A stretch of DNA of 64,000 bases, from assembly GCA_963833835.1 (NCBI GenBank), contig CAWHZI010000007.1, positions 636,009 to 700,008 of the forward strand. The letters are read 5' to 3'. This document shows, piece after piece, positions 8,641-18,698 of this stretch (its first letter is position 1; the number at the start of each line of letters is the position of its first letter). This DNA is from Bog-532 sp963833835 (GTDB taxonomy: Bacteria; Actinomycetota; Actinomycetes; Streptosporangiales; Streptosporangiaceae). The notes beneath the pieces are model-generated. The model was not told the origin of the DNA and made no database searches. It saw nothing but the letters and a program-made list of their open reading frames with translations. Position numbers and translations under genes: made by a program.

Positions 8641-9694
8641 CCCCCCGCCAGTCCTCGGTCTCGGTCCGGGTCCCGACCTCGGGCCCGGTCCTGCCTGCGA
8701 CCACGGTCCCGCCCTCGCGTCTGGTTCCGCGCCCGCGCCCGGTCCTGCCGCCCCCGCGCTCGCCGTCCTGCTGGCCGAGCACGAACCCGAGGTCGCCGAG
8801 ATGGCCCGCCGCTACCTCACCCGGGCGGGCGCCGCCGTCACCATCACCACCGGCGCCGACGAGACCACCGCGGCCCTGATCGCCCGGACCGCCGACGTCG
8901 CCATCCTCGACCTGACCATGCCCGGCCTGGACGCCCGCCGCCTCCGCCGTCTCATCATCGATCAGCACAGGCCCCAGCAGTCCCAGAAAGCACCTCAGCC
9001 TCTGGGAACACCACAGTCACAAAAGACACAAAAAATGCCGCAGTCCCAGGGCGCCCAGCCGCCTCAGAAAACCTGGCCGTCCCGCCTGCCCACCCTGTTC
9101 CTGCTCTCGCCCAGCATGCGCCCCCGCGACCTACGCATCGCGGCCGAGTCCTGTCTCTACCGCCCGTTCAGCCCCCGCCTGCTGGTCTCCCGGGTCCTGG
9201 CCGTCGCCCCCCGCTCCGCCGCGCCCCGATCCGTCACCCCCGGTCCCGCCGCGCACTCCGCCCCCGGCCAGCCCACACCCCCCGCCCAGCCCACACCCCC
9301 CGGCCAGCCCACACCCCCCGCCTTCACCATCAACCCCACTAGCCCCACTCACACCGCCAGCCCCACCCGCATCCCAGTCCCCACCAGCCCCCTGACCCCG
9401 GCCGAGTCCGCCCTGCTGTCCGCCCTGGCCGACCACCCCGGCCACGTGCTCAGCCGCAGCCGCCTGCAGGCCATCGTGGGCCGGTCCACCCCCGGCCACC
9501 CCGCGTCCGGCCGGGCCATCGACGTCCACGTCAGCTCGCTCCGGGCCAAGCTGCCCGACCCGAGCCTGGTCCGCACGGTCCGCGGCGTCGGCTACATCCT
9601 GGATGAGCCCAGCCAGAGCCTGGACGACCCCAGCCAGAGCCTGGACGAGCCCGGGCAGACCGGCTCAGACGCACCGGGTGGGCAGGGCGGGTAG
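8621..9694 (+). CDS. OmpR/PhoB-like response regulator with degenerate, interrupted receiver
   Basis: A GTG at 8621, overlapping the preceding gene by 20 nt, gives 357 residues. The receiver half shows LLAEHEP (acidic pair reduced), the phospho-acceptor D97 in VAILDLTMPGLD, then a Gln/Lys/Pro-rich insert (about residues 115-155) and YRPFSPRLL, where the invariant receiver Lys is Arg (R181). A Pro-rich linker holds three near-identical QPTPP units. The C-terminal winged helix is intact (SPLTPAESALLSALADHPG, IDVHVSSLRAKLPD, VRTVRGVGYIL). A duplicated Asp-Pro-Ser-Gln-Ser-Leu motif ends the protein. No partner kinase is adjacent. It probably binds DNA, but phosphorylation control is doubtful. Confidence 0.75.
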   Translation: MGAPPADPPPVLGLGPGPDLGPGPACDHGPALASGSAPAPGPAAPALAVLLAEHEPEVAEMARRYLTRAGAAVTITTGADETTAALIARTADVAILDLTMPGLDARRLRRLIIDQHRPQQSQKAPQPLGTPQSQKTQKMPQSQGAQPPQKTWPSRLPTLFLLSPSMRPRDLRIAAESCLYRPFSPRLLVSRVLAVAPRSAAPRSVTPGPAAHSAPGQPTPPAQPTPPGQPTPPAFTINPTSPTHTASPTRIPVPTSPLTPAESALLSALADHPGHVLSRSRLQAIVGRSTPGHPASGRAIDVHVSSLRAKLPDPSLVRTVRGVGYILDEPSQSLDDPSQSLDEPGQTGSDAPGGQGG

Positions 9695-9843
9695 CATTCC
9701 CTGAACACCACGGCGAACGAGCGCTGAACGCGCACATCGCTTACCCGCGGCACCGTTAACCGTGGGGTGCCTGCCGGGCCGTTCAGGTAGCCCAGCTAGC
9801 ATCGAGGAAATCCCAGTCGATCCTTGAGGGGACTGCGAACCGC

Positions 9844-10653
9844 GTGACAGTGCTCGACGAGATCCTGGACGGCGTACGCGCTGATCTCGCCGAACGGCAG
9901 CAGCGCGTCTCCCTTGACCAGCTCAAGGAAATGGCTGCCGCCGCGCCCTCGCCCCGCGACGGGACCGCCGCGCTCAAGGCGGACGGCGTCAGCGTCATCG
10001 CCGAAGTAAAACGGGCCAGCCCGTCCAAGGGCGCGATGGCCGAGATCGCCGATCCTGCGGCGCTGGCCGCTGCCTACCAGTCCGGCGGCGCCCGGGTCAT
10101 CAGTGTGCTGACCGAAAAGCGCCGGTTCAACGGGTCGCTGGAAGATCTGGCCGCCGTACGCAAGGCCGTGCAGGTGCCGTTGCTGCGCAAGGACTTCGTG
10201 GTCAGCTCCTACCAGCTGTGGGAGGCCCGCGCCTACGGGGCCGACCTGGTGCTGCTGATCGTGGCCGCGCTGGAGCAGAGCGCGCTGGTCTCACTGGTGG
10301 AACGGGCCGAGTCGATCGGCCTGGTGCCGCTGGTTGAGGTGCACGCCGAGGCGGAGCTGGGGCGGGCGGTGGACGCCGGTGCCAAGGTCATCGGGGTCAA
10401 CGCCCGCGATCTGACCACCCTGCAGCTGGACCGGCGTACCGTGACGGCCATGCTGCCGCGGATACCCGAGGGCGTCATCAAGATCGCTGAGTCCGGCGTC
10501 CGCGGGCCGCACGACCTGCTGGCTTACGCCGCGGCCGGGGCCGACGCGGTGCTGGTGGGGGAGAGCGTCGTCACCGGCAAGGATCCGCGTGCGGCCGTCG
10601 CCGACCTGGTGACGGCGGCGAACCATCCCGCGCTCCGGACGGACCGCACATGA
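9844..10653 (+). CDS. trpC: indole-3-glycerol phosphate synthase TrpC
   Basis: TrpC closes the indole ring from CdRP in tryptophan synthesis. The 269 residues form a TIM barrel with VIAEVKRASPSKG (catalytic Glu and Lys), LRKDFVV, LVEVHAEAEL, GVNARDL and IAESGVRGP. The GTG start follows a GAGGGG site. The 149-nt upstream gap shows no leader peptide with clustered Trp codons, so no attenuator is proposed. The stop overlaps the trpB ATG by 4 nt. Confidence 0.97.
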   Translation: MTVLDEILDGVRADLAERQQRVSLDQLKEMAAAAPSPRDGTAALKADGVSVIAEVKRASPSKGAMAEIADPAALAAAYQSGGARVISVLTEKRRFNGSLEDLAAVRKAVQVPLLRKDFVVSSYQLWEARAYGADLVLLIVAALEQSALVSLVERAESIGLVPLVEVHAEAELGRAVDAGAKVIGVNARDLTTLQLDRRTVTAMLPRIPEGVIKIAESGVRGPHDLLAYAAAGADAVLVGESVVTGKDPRAAVADLVTAANHPALRTDRT

Positions 10654-11870
10654 CCACGGCCAGCCACCTCACCCCGCCCGGCCCGGCCGTCCCCGACGGC
10701 ACGGGCCACTTCGGCATCTACGGCGGCAGTTTCGCCCCGGAGGCGCTGACCGCGGCCCTGGACGAGCTGACCGAGCAGTACCTGGCCGCCCAGGCCGACC
10801 CGGGCTTCCAGGCCGAGCTGGCCCGCCTGCTGCGCGACTACGCCGGCCGGCCGACCTTGATCACCGAGGTCCCGCGGTTCGCGGCCGAGGCGGGCGGCGG
10901 CCGGGTCTTCCTCAAGCGCGAGGACCTGACCCACACCGGCTCACACAAGATCAACAACGTGCTCGGCCAGGCGCTGCTGACCCAGCGGATGGGCAAGACC
11001 CGGGTCATCGCGGAGACCGGCGCCGGCCAGCACGGGGTCGCCACCGCCACCGCCTGCGCCCTGTTCGGCCTGGACTGCGTGGTCTACATGGGCGAGGAGG
11101 ACACCCGGCGGCAGGCGCTGAACGTGTCCCGGATGCGCATGCTCGGGGCCGAGGTCATCTCGGTACGATCCGGCAGCCGCACGCTCAAGGACGCCATGAA
11201 CGAGGCGTTCCGTGACTGGGTGGCCAGCGTGGAGGACACGCACTACTGCATCGGCTCGGTCGGCGGCCCGCACCCGTTCCCGATGATGGTGCGCGACTTC
11301 CAGCGCATCATCGGCGTGGAGGCCCGCGAGCAGCTGCTGGCCCAGGCGGGCCGGCTGCCGGACGCCGTGGTGGCCTGCGTCGGCGGCGGCTCCAACGCCA
11401 TCGGCATCTTCCACGCCTTCGTGCCCGACTCCGGGGTGCAGCTGATCGGCTGTGAGGCGGGCGGCGAGGGACCCGAGCCGGGCCGCAACGCCGCCACCTT
11501 GACCTCCGGGTCCGCCGGCGTCCTGCACGGCATGCGCACCTACCTGCTGCAGGACGACGAGGGGCAGACGCTGCCGACGCATTCGATCTCGGCCGGCCTG
11601 GACTATCCGGGTGTCGGGCCTGAGCACGTCTGGCTGCGGGAGACCGGCCGGGCCAGCTACCGGGCCGTCACCGACCAGCAGGCCCTGGACGCGTTCAGCC
11701 TGCTCTGCCGGACCGAGGGGATCATCCCCGCCCTGGAGTCTTCGCACGCCCTGGCCGGCGCCCTGCAGATCGGCCGCGAGCTGGGCCCGGGCGGCCTGCT
11801 CCTGATCAACTTGTCCGGACGCGGCGACAAGGACGTGGCCACCGTGTCCGAGCGGCTGGGTTTCCTGTGA
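10650..11870 (+). CDS. trpB: tryptophan synthase beta subunit TrpB
   Basis: TrpB joins indole to serine with PLP, in an alpha2beta2 complex with TrpA. The 406 residues contain LKREDLTHTGSHKINN with the PLP lysine, AETGAGQHG with the catalytic Glu, and the phosphate-binding GGGSNAIG. HSISAGLDYPGVGPEH is also family-typical. It is the standard TrpB1 type. The gene is flanked by 4-nt overlaps with trpC and trpA, so the three are translationally coupled. Confidence 0.98.
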   Translation: MTTASHLTPPGPAVPDGTGHFGIYGGSFAPEALTAALDELTEQYLAAQADPGFQAELARLLRDYAGRPTLITEVPRFAAEAGGGRVFLKREDLTHTGSHKINNVLGQALLTQRMGKTRVIAETGAGQHGVATATACALFGLDCVVYMGEEDTRRQALNVSRMRMLGAEVISVRSGSRTLKDAMNEAFRDWVASVEDTHYCIGSVGGPHPFPMMVRDFQRIIGVEAREQLLAQAGRLPDAVVACVGGGSNAIGIFHAFVPDSGVQLIGCEAGGEGPEPGRNAATLTSGSAGVLHGMRTYLLQDDEGQTLPTHSISAGLDYPGVGPEHVWLRETGRASYRAVTDQQALDAFSLLCRTEGIIPALESSHALAGALQIGRELGPGGLLLINLSGRGDKDVATVSERLGFL

Positions 11871-12700
11871 CCGCGCCCGTCGTCCCGGTCAGCCCGGTCG
11901 GACAGGCCTTCGAGAAGGCCGCCGCCAGCGGCCGCGGCGCGGTCGTCGGGTACCTCCCGGCCGGCTTTCCCAGCGTGGACGGCGCGATCAAGGCCGCCGT
12001 GGCCATGGCCGAGGCCGGCGTCGACGTCATGGAGATCGGCCTGCCCTACTCGGACCCGCTGATGGACGGCCCGGTCATCCAGGAAGCCGTGCAGGCCGCG
12101 CTGACCAGTGGCACCCGGGTCACCGACGTGCTGCGCACGGTCGAGGCGGTGGCCGCGGCCGGCGTGCCTACGCTGGTCATGACCTACTGGAACCCGGTCG
12201 ACCACTACGGTGTCTCCGCCTTCGCCCGGGACCTGGCCGCGGCGGGCGGCGCGGGCCTGATCACCCCCGACCTGCCACCGGAAGAGGCGGGGCCCTGGCT
12301 GGAGGCCTCCGACACCTACGGCCTGGACCGGGTGTTCCTGGTCGCGCCCAGCTCGACCCTGGAGCGGATCCGGACCGTGACCGCGCGCTGCCGCGGGTTC
12401 GTGTACGCGGCATCGCTGATGGGCATCACCGGCACCCGGGCGATGGTCAGCGACCAGGCCGCCGGGCTGGTGGCCAAGGTCCGCGAGTGCACTGACCTGC
12501 CGGTCGCGGTGGGCCTGGGCGTGCGGGACGGCGCGCAGGCCGCGGAGGTGGCCCGCTTCGCCGACGGCGTGATCGTCGGCTCAGCGTTCGTGCAGCGGCT
12601 GCTGACGGCGTCCAACCCCGACTCGGGCGTGACCGCGGTCCGCGAACTGGCGGCCGAACTGGCCGCCGGAGTACGCGGAGCGCCTGCTGCGGGGAGCTGA
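11867..12700 (+). CDS. trpA: tryptophan synthase alpha subunit TrpA
   Basis: TrpA cleaves indole-3-glycerol phosphate and channels indole to TrpB. The 277 residues carry MEIGLPYSDPLMDGPVIQ with the catalytic Glu and Asp, GLITPDLPPEE, VAPSST, MGITGTR and VGLGVRDG. The GTG start overlaps trpB by 4 nt. The stop overlaps the likely start of the next gene, which is therefore probably part of the same transcript. Confidence 0.97.
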   Translation: MTAPVVPVSPVGQAFEKAAASGRGAVVGYLPAGFPSVDGAIKAAVAMAEAGVDVMEIGLPYSDPLMDGPVIQEAVQAALTSGTRVTDVLRTVEAVAAAGVPTLVMTYWNPVDHYGVSAFARDLAAAGGAGLITPDLPPEEAGPWLEASDTYGLDRVFLVAPSSTLERIRTVTARCRGFVYAASLMGITGTRAMVSDQAAGLVAKVRECTDLPVAVGLGVRDGAQAAEVARFADGVIVGSAFVQRLLTASNPDSGVTAVRELAAELAAGVRGAPAAGS

Positions 12701-13581
12701 CGCAGACGAACTCACCGGTCGCGTTCCTGCCGAGTCCGGCCCGGGGCGAGTGGCACCTGGGGCCGGTCCCGGTTCGGGCCTACGCGCTGTGCATCGTGAT
12801 CGGCATCATCGGCGCGGTGTGGCTCACCGCCCAGCGCTACGCCAAGGCCGGCGGCCGGGCTGACCTGGTCTTGGACGTGGCCGCGTGGTCGGTGCCGTTC
12901 GGCCTGATCGGGGCGGCCGCCGGCGGCCTGGTCGACGTGGGCCGGCACCTGTCCCCGACCCACCCCAACGTGTGGTCGGCCGCCCGGGCCTGGGACGGCG
13001 CCATCGGCGTGCCCGGGGCTATCGGGCTCGGCGCGCTCGGTGCATGGATCGCCTGCCGCCGGGCCGGGATCCGGCTGGGTCCGATGGCCGGCGCCGCCGC
13101 CCCGGCCGTCGCGTTCGGGGCGGCCTTCGCCTACCTGGGCGGCTGGTTCAGCCAGGCCACCTACGGTCGGCCGTCCGGGCTGCCGTGGGCGGTGGAGATC
13201 GCGCCCGCCCACCGGCTGGCCGGGTATGAGAACTTTGCCACGTTTGAACCGGTGTTCGGCTACGAGATGCTGTGGTGCGTAGCCGTGGGGTTCATCGTGA
13301 TGTGGGCCGCACGGCGGTTCGCGCTGATCGGCGAGCGCGCCTTCTCCCTCCAGCTCGCGCTGACCTTCGCCGGGCTGTGCGCGGCGGAGTCGCTGCTCAT
13401 CGGCCCGGCTCCACAGCTGGCCGGGCTGCGCGTGGACCAGTGGGCCGAGATCGTCACCGTGCTGGGCGCGCTGGCCTACCTGTACCGCAGCAGGCACCGG
13501 CACGGCCCGGACGTCATCGCCCCGCCGATGCCCCGCAGCGACACCGGCCACCGGGCCGCATCCTCAGTCAATTCGCAGTAA
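12697..13581 (+). CDS. Lgt-like membrane protein lacking key prolipoprotein transferase residues
   Basis: The protein resembles prolipoprotein diacylglyceryl transferase over its length (LPSPARGEWHLGPVPVRAYAL, WDGAIGVPGAIGLGALGAW, ATYGRPSGLPWA, LAGLRVDQW). It has about seven membrane segments, and the position after trpA is where lgt sits in actinobacteria. Conserved residues are replaced: the GRxGN motif reads AYLGG (residues 145-149, Arg to Tyr, Asn to Gly), and the late E-x-x-R motif lacks the Arg. No ATG, GTG or TTG precedes the conserved N-terminus; an in-frame CTG at 12697 directly after GGGGAG and overlapping the trpA stop is the best start. GTG at 12796 would delete the first 33 residues. 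Activity as Lgt is doubtful. Confidence 0.8.
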   Translation: MTQTNSPVAFLPSPARGEWHLGPVPVRAYALCIVIGIIGAVWLTAQRYAKAGGRADLVLDVAAWSVPFGLIGAAAGGLVDVGRHLSPTHPNVWSAARAWDGAIGVPGAIGLGALGAWIACRRAGIRLGPMAGAAAPAVAFGAAFAYLGGWFSQATYGRPSGLPWAVEIAPAHRLAGYENFATFEPVFGYEMLWCVAVGFIVMWAARRFALIGERAFSLQLALTFAGLCAAESLLIGPAPQLAGLRVDQWAEIVTVLGALAYLYRSRHRHGPDVIAPPMPRSDTGHRAASSVNSQ

Positions 13582-13617
13582 ACGCCTGGGCCCCGGGCCT
13601 TGTTACAGGAGGCGGTT

Positions 13618-13649
13618 CCCGTTAACCTCCCGGGTACGCTCCCGTTAAC
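13618..13649. promoter_or_regulatory. direct repeat CCCGTTAAC upstream of gltB
   Basis: CCCGTTAAC occurs at 13618-13626 and again at 13641-13649, 23 bp apart (about two helical turns). It lies within the 284-nt gap between the Lgt-like gene and gltB. Each copy contains the palindrome GTTAAC. This may be an operator for gltBD, but no known consensus (for example GlnR) fits cleanly. The rest of the gap has no gene. Confidence 0.3.
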
Positions 13650-13865
13650 TATTGATCTTGGTGGTTAGAACTTCTGGCTGGTGGGAACGCCGATTAACCA
13701 GTGGATATTCAGAGCCTTCAAGATCTTGGGCCGGATTCGTCCGGTGATGTAATGTGGGCGTAACTTTCGCGTAGCCAGCGAGCCGCTCCGGCGGACTTCG
13801 CGGCAGGGCCAGCGCCGTCCCGACCGCAGTATCTGATAGCAGACGAGACGACGACAGGAGTTTTG

Positions 13866-16800
13866 ATGGCGCCTGCCGGCAGGGAAAAGACGTGGGACCA
13901 CGCAGGCCGCGGTTCCGCTCACGCCGCTCACGCGGGCCAGGAGACGAACCAGTCGCCCGGCCTGTACGACCCTAGCTTCGAGCATGACGCGTGTGGCGTC
14001 GCCTTTATCGCTGATCTGACCGGCAAACCCGGGCACGACGTCGTGTCCAAAGCCCTGACCGCCCTGTGCAACCTCGAACACCGCGGCGCCCAGGGTGGCG
14101 ACCCCGGCACCGGGGACGGTGCGGGCATCTTGACCCAGATCCCGGACGCCTTCTTCCGTGAGGTCTGTGACTTCGACCTGCCCCCCGCGGGCTCCTACGC
14201 GGCCGGCCTGGCCTTCCTGCCCACCCCGGTCGCCGTGCAGGAGGAAGGGGCCCGCGAAGAGGAGCCCGACCTGTCCGCGTGCGAGCAGGCCATGGCGGTC
14301 ATCGCCGAACTGGCGCAGGCCGAGGGCCTGACCGTGCTGGGCTGGCGGGACGTCCCCTACGACCCCGACGCCTGCGGGCGCGGCGCCCGCTCGGTGCTGC
14401 CGCACCTGGCCCAGCTGTTCGTGGCCGGCCGTCAGCCGGCAGCGCGGCATCGAGCTGGAGCGGATGGCGTACTGCCTGCGCAAGCGGGCCGAGCACGAGA
14501 CCGGCACCTACTTCGCCAGCCTGTCGCCGCGGACCATCGTCTACAAGGGGATGCTGTCCGCGCCCCAGGTTGAGCCGTTCTTCCCCGACCTGTCGGATGA
14601 GCGCTACCGCTCCGCGCTGGCCCTGGTGCACTCGCGGTTCTCCACCAACACGTTCCCGTCCTGGCCGCTGGCCCACCCGTACCGGTACGTCGCGCACAAC
14701 GGCGAGATCAACACCATCCGCGGCAACCGGAACTGGATGCGGGCCCGCGAGGCCATGCTGGCCACCAGCCTGATCCCGGACAGCGCGGACGGGCGTGGCC
14801 TGGACCGGCTGTTCCCGATCCTGGATGCCCACGGCAGCGACTCGGCCAGCTTCGACGAGGTCCTGGAGCTGCTGCACCTGGGTGGCCGTTCGCTGCCGCA
14901 CGCGGTGCTGATGATGATCCCCGAGCCGTGGGAGAACCACGAGGAGATGGACCCGGCCCGCCGGGCCTTCTACCAGTTCCACGCGGCGATGATGGAGCCC
15001 TGGGACGGCCCGGCCCTGATCGCGTTCACCGACGGCACGGTGATCGGCGCGGTGCTGGACCGCAACGGGCTGCGCCCTGGCCGGTACTGGGTCACCCGGG
15101 ACGGCCTGGTCATCCTGGCCAGCGAGGTCGGCGTGCTCGACATCGACCCGGCCACGGTGGTCCGCAAGGGCCGGCTGCAGCCGGGACGCATCTTCCTGGC
15201 CGACACCGGCGCGGGCCGGATCGTGGAGGACGAAGAGGTCAAGGCGGCGCTGGCCGAGGAGCACCCGTACGAGGAGCTGCTGCACGCCGGCCAGGTACAC
15301 CTGAACGACCTGCTGCCCCGGGAGCGGCGGCTGCCCGGTCCGGACGAGCTGGTCACCCGGCAGCAGATGTCCGGTTACACCGAAGAGGAACTGCGGGTCA
15401 TCCTGTCCCCGATGGCCCGCACCGGGGCGGAGCCGATCGGATCCATGGGCACCGACACCCCGCTGGCGGTGCTGTCCGACCGGCCCCGGCTGGTCTTCGA
15501 CTACTTCGCCCAGCTGTTCGCCCAGGTCACGAACCCGCCGCTGGACGCCATCCGGGAGGAGCTGGTCACCTCGCTGGCCAGCACCACCGGGCCCGAGCAG
15601 AACCTGTTTGATCCCTCGCCGGCGTCCTGCCGCCAGGTGGTGCTGCCCTACCCGGTCATCAGCGACAGCGACCTGGCCAAGATCGTGCACGTCAACTCCG
15701 ACGGCGACCTGCCCGGGTTCGCCGCCCACGTGGTCGACGGCCGGTACCCGGTGGCGGCCGGGGGAGACGCACTGCGCCAGCGGCTGACCGAGATCTGTAC
15801 CGAGGTGTCGGCCGCGATCAAGGGCGGCGCCCGCATCCTGGTGCTGTCCGACCGGGGCGTGGCCCGGGACGGCGAGCCGACCGAGCCGGACCGCGAGCTG
15901 GCGCCGATTCCGTCCCTGCTGCTCACCGGGGCCGTGCACCACCACCTGATCCGGGAGAAGACCCGCACCCAGGTCGGCCTGATCGTCGAGGCGGGCGACG
16001 CCCGCGAGTGCCACCACGTGGCCCTGCTCATCGGCTTCGGCGCCTCCGCGGTCGACCCGTACCTGGCCGTCGAGACCGTCCAGGACATGGCCCGCCGCGG
16101 CGTCCTGGAAGGCGTGGCCGAGGACAAGGCGGCCAGCAGCCTGATCAAGGCCCTGAACAAGGGCGTACTGAAGATCATGTCCAAGATGGGCGTGTCCACG
16201 GTGGCGTCGTACGAGGGCGCACAGATCTTCGAGGCGGTCGGCCTCGGCGAAGAAGTCATCGACACCTGCTTCGCGGGGACTACCTCCCGGCTGGGCGGCG
16301 TCGGATTCGACGTGCTGGCCACCGAGACCGCCCGCCGGATGGCCCGGGCCTTCCCGGCCGGCGGCAACCAGCCCGCGCACCGGCGGCTGGAAGTCGGCGG
16401 GGAGTACCAGTGGCGCCGCGAGGGCGAGCCGCACCTGTTCAACCCGCAGACGGTGTTCAAGCTGCAGCACGCCACCCGCACCCGGCGGTACGAGGTCTTC
16501 AAGGAATACACGTCGCTGGTCAACGACCAGGCGTCCAAGCTGATGACGCTGCGCGGGCTGATGCGGCTGCGCGGCGTGGACGCGCCCCAGGTCCGGGAGC
16601 CGATCCCGATCGACCAGGTCGAGCCGGTGTCCAGTATCGTCCGCCGGTTCTCCACCGGGGCGATGTCGTACGGCTCGATCTCGGCCGAGGCCCACGAGAC
16701 CCTGGCCATCGCCATGAACCGGCTCGGCGGCCGGTCCAACACCGGCGAAGGCGGCGAGGATGCCGAGCGCTTCGCCCGGGACGCCGCGGGTGACCTGCGC

Positions 16801-18555
16801 CGTTCCGCGGTCAAGCAGGTAGCCAGCGGCCGGTTCGGGGTCACCAGCCACTACCTGGTCAACGCGGACGACCTGCAGATCAAGATGGCGCAGGGGGCCA
16901 AGCCCGGCGAGGGCGGCCAGTTGCCCGGGCACAAGGTCTACCCGTGGATCGCCAAGACCCGGCACTCCACCCCCGGGGTGGGGCTGATCTCGCCGCCGCC
17001 CCACCACGACATCTACTCCATCGAGGACCTGGCCCAGCTCATCCACGACCTGAAGAACGCCAACCCGGCGGCCCGGGTCCACGTGAAGCTGGTGTCCGAG
17101 GCCGGGGTGGGCACGGTCGCGGCCGGCGTCTCCAAGGCCCACGCCGACGTGGTGCTGATCTCCGGCCACGACGGCGGCACCGGCGCGGCCCCGCTGACCA
17201 GCCTCAAGCACGCCGGCACGCCGTGGGAGCTCGGCCTGGCCGAGACCCAGCAGACCCTGCTGCGCAACAAGCTGCGGGACCGGATCGTGGTCCAGGCCGA
17301 CGGCCAGCTCAAGACCGGCCGGGACGTGGTCGTCGCGGCTCTGCTCGGCGCCGAGGAGTTCGGCTTCGCCAGCGCCCCGCTGGTCGTCGAGGGCTGCATC
17401 ATGATGCGGGTCTGCCACCTGGACACCTGCCCGGTCGGCATCGCCACCCAGAACCCGGTGCTGCGCAAGCGGTTCTCCGGCCAGCCGGAGTTCGTGGTGA
17501 ACTTCTTCGAGTTCATCGCCGAGGAGGTCCGCGAGTATCTGGCCGCGATGGGCTTCCGCAGCATCGCCGAGGCCGTCGGCCAGGTCACCATGCTGGACAC
17601 CCAGGAGGCCGTGGGGCACTGGAAGGCCCACGGGCTCAACCTGGAGCCGGTGCTGTACATGCCGGACCTGCCCGAGGGCGCGGCCCGGCGCAACACCACC
17701 ACCCAGGACCACGGCATCGACCGGGCGCTGGACAACACGCTGATCCAGCTGGCCGAGGGGGCGCTGCAGGATGGCCGCCCGGTCCGGCTGGAGCTGCCGG
17801 TGCGGAACGTCAACCGGACCGTCGGCACCATGCTCGGCTACGAGGTCACCAAGCGGTGGGGCGCCGAAGGCCTGCCGGACAACACGATCGACATTTCGTT
17901 CCGCGGTTCCGCGGGTCAGTCGTTCGGGGCCTTCCTGCCCCGCGGGGTCACCCTGCGGCTGTCCGGTGACGCCAACGACTACGTGGGCAAGGGGCTGTCC
18001 GGCGGCCGGATCACGGTCGCGCCCGACCCCGAGGCCAACTTCGCCGCCGACGAGCAGATCATCGCGGGCAACGTCATCGGCTACGGCGCCACCGCGGGCG
18101 AGATCTACCTGCGCGGCGTCGTGGGCGAGCGGTTCTGCGTGCGGAACTCCGGCGCGGTCGCGGTGGCTGAGGGGGTCGGCGACCACGGCTGCGAGTACAT
18201 GACCGGCGGCAAGGTGGTCGTGCTGGGCCAGATCGGCCGCAACTTCGCGGCCGGCATGTCCGGCGGCACGGCCTACGTGCTGGATCTGGCCGCCCACCGG
18301 GTCAACCCGGAAATGGTCGACCTGGACCCGCTGGACAGCGACGACGAGGCGTTCCTGCGGGAGACCGTGGAGCGGCACGCCGCCGAGACCGGGTCGCCGG
18401 TGGCGGCCCGGCTGCTGGAGGACTGGGACGACGCCCTGTCCCGCTTCGGCAAGATCATGCCGAAGGACTACAAGCGCGTGCTCAGCGCCACCATGATGGC
18501 CGAGCGCGAGGGCCGTGACGTGAACGAAGCCGTCATGTCCGCCTCGCACGGCTGA
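13866..18555 (+). CDS. gltB: glutamate synthase large subunit GltB, interrupted by a +1 frameshift
   Basis: This is the large subunit of NADPH-GOGAT: glutamine plus 2-oxoglutarate to two glutamates. The N-terminal part has a propeptide of about 42 residues, then DACGVAFIADLTG with the glutaminase Cys (C43), and EHRGAQGGD. After about 14432-14439 (GTCAGCCGGCAG) the frame must shift by one to continue as GIELERMAYCLRKRAEHETG. Removing one base restores 1562 residues. Downstream are HNGEINTIRGN, the FMN-binding barrel (TGEGGED, KPGEGGQLPGHK), the iron-sulfur motif CHLDTCPVGIATQNP and the C-terminal beta-helix. The ATG at 13866 has an ACAGGAG site. The upstream fragment alone would be inactive, so a sequencing indel is the likely cause. 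Confidence 0.93.
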
Positions 18556-18698
18556 CCATCACCAAAGCTTGGGCAGTGGCCGTCCGTGTGGCTGCCGCCC
18601 AGGTGCGGGACCCGCCAACGGCGCCGGGTCCCCCAACGCACCGCTACATCGCAACATCGCAACGGCGCGTCACCTACGGAAGCAAAGGACGACCGGAG

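Noticed and set aside
9250..9330. CRISPR-like or minisatellite array of CAGCCCACACCCCCC units
   Set aside because: The repeats are in frame within the Pro-rich linker of the response regulator and encode QPTPP; they are coding repeats.
9695..9843. trp attenuator or leader peptide before trpC
   Set aside because: No short frame with clustered Trp codons and no terminator/antiterminator pair could be drawn.
13582..13865. GlnR boxes controlling gltB
   Set aside because: GTTAC and GTAAC half-sites occur, but not with the required spacing to matching GaAAC half-sites.
14299..18549. Long antisense open frame of more than 1400 codons opposite gltB
   Set aside because: It is a GC-bias artefact: no motifs, Gly/Gln/Arg/His-rich translation, and the sense strand encodes GltB with all motifs. 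Similar mirror frames opposite polA, rpsA, uvrB and others were dropped for the same reason.
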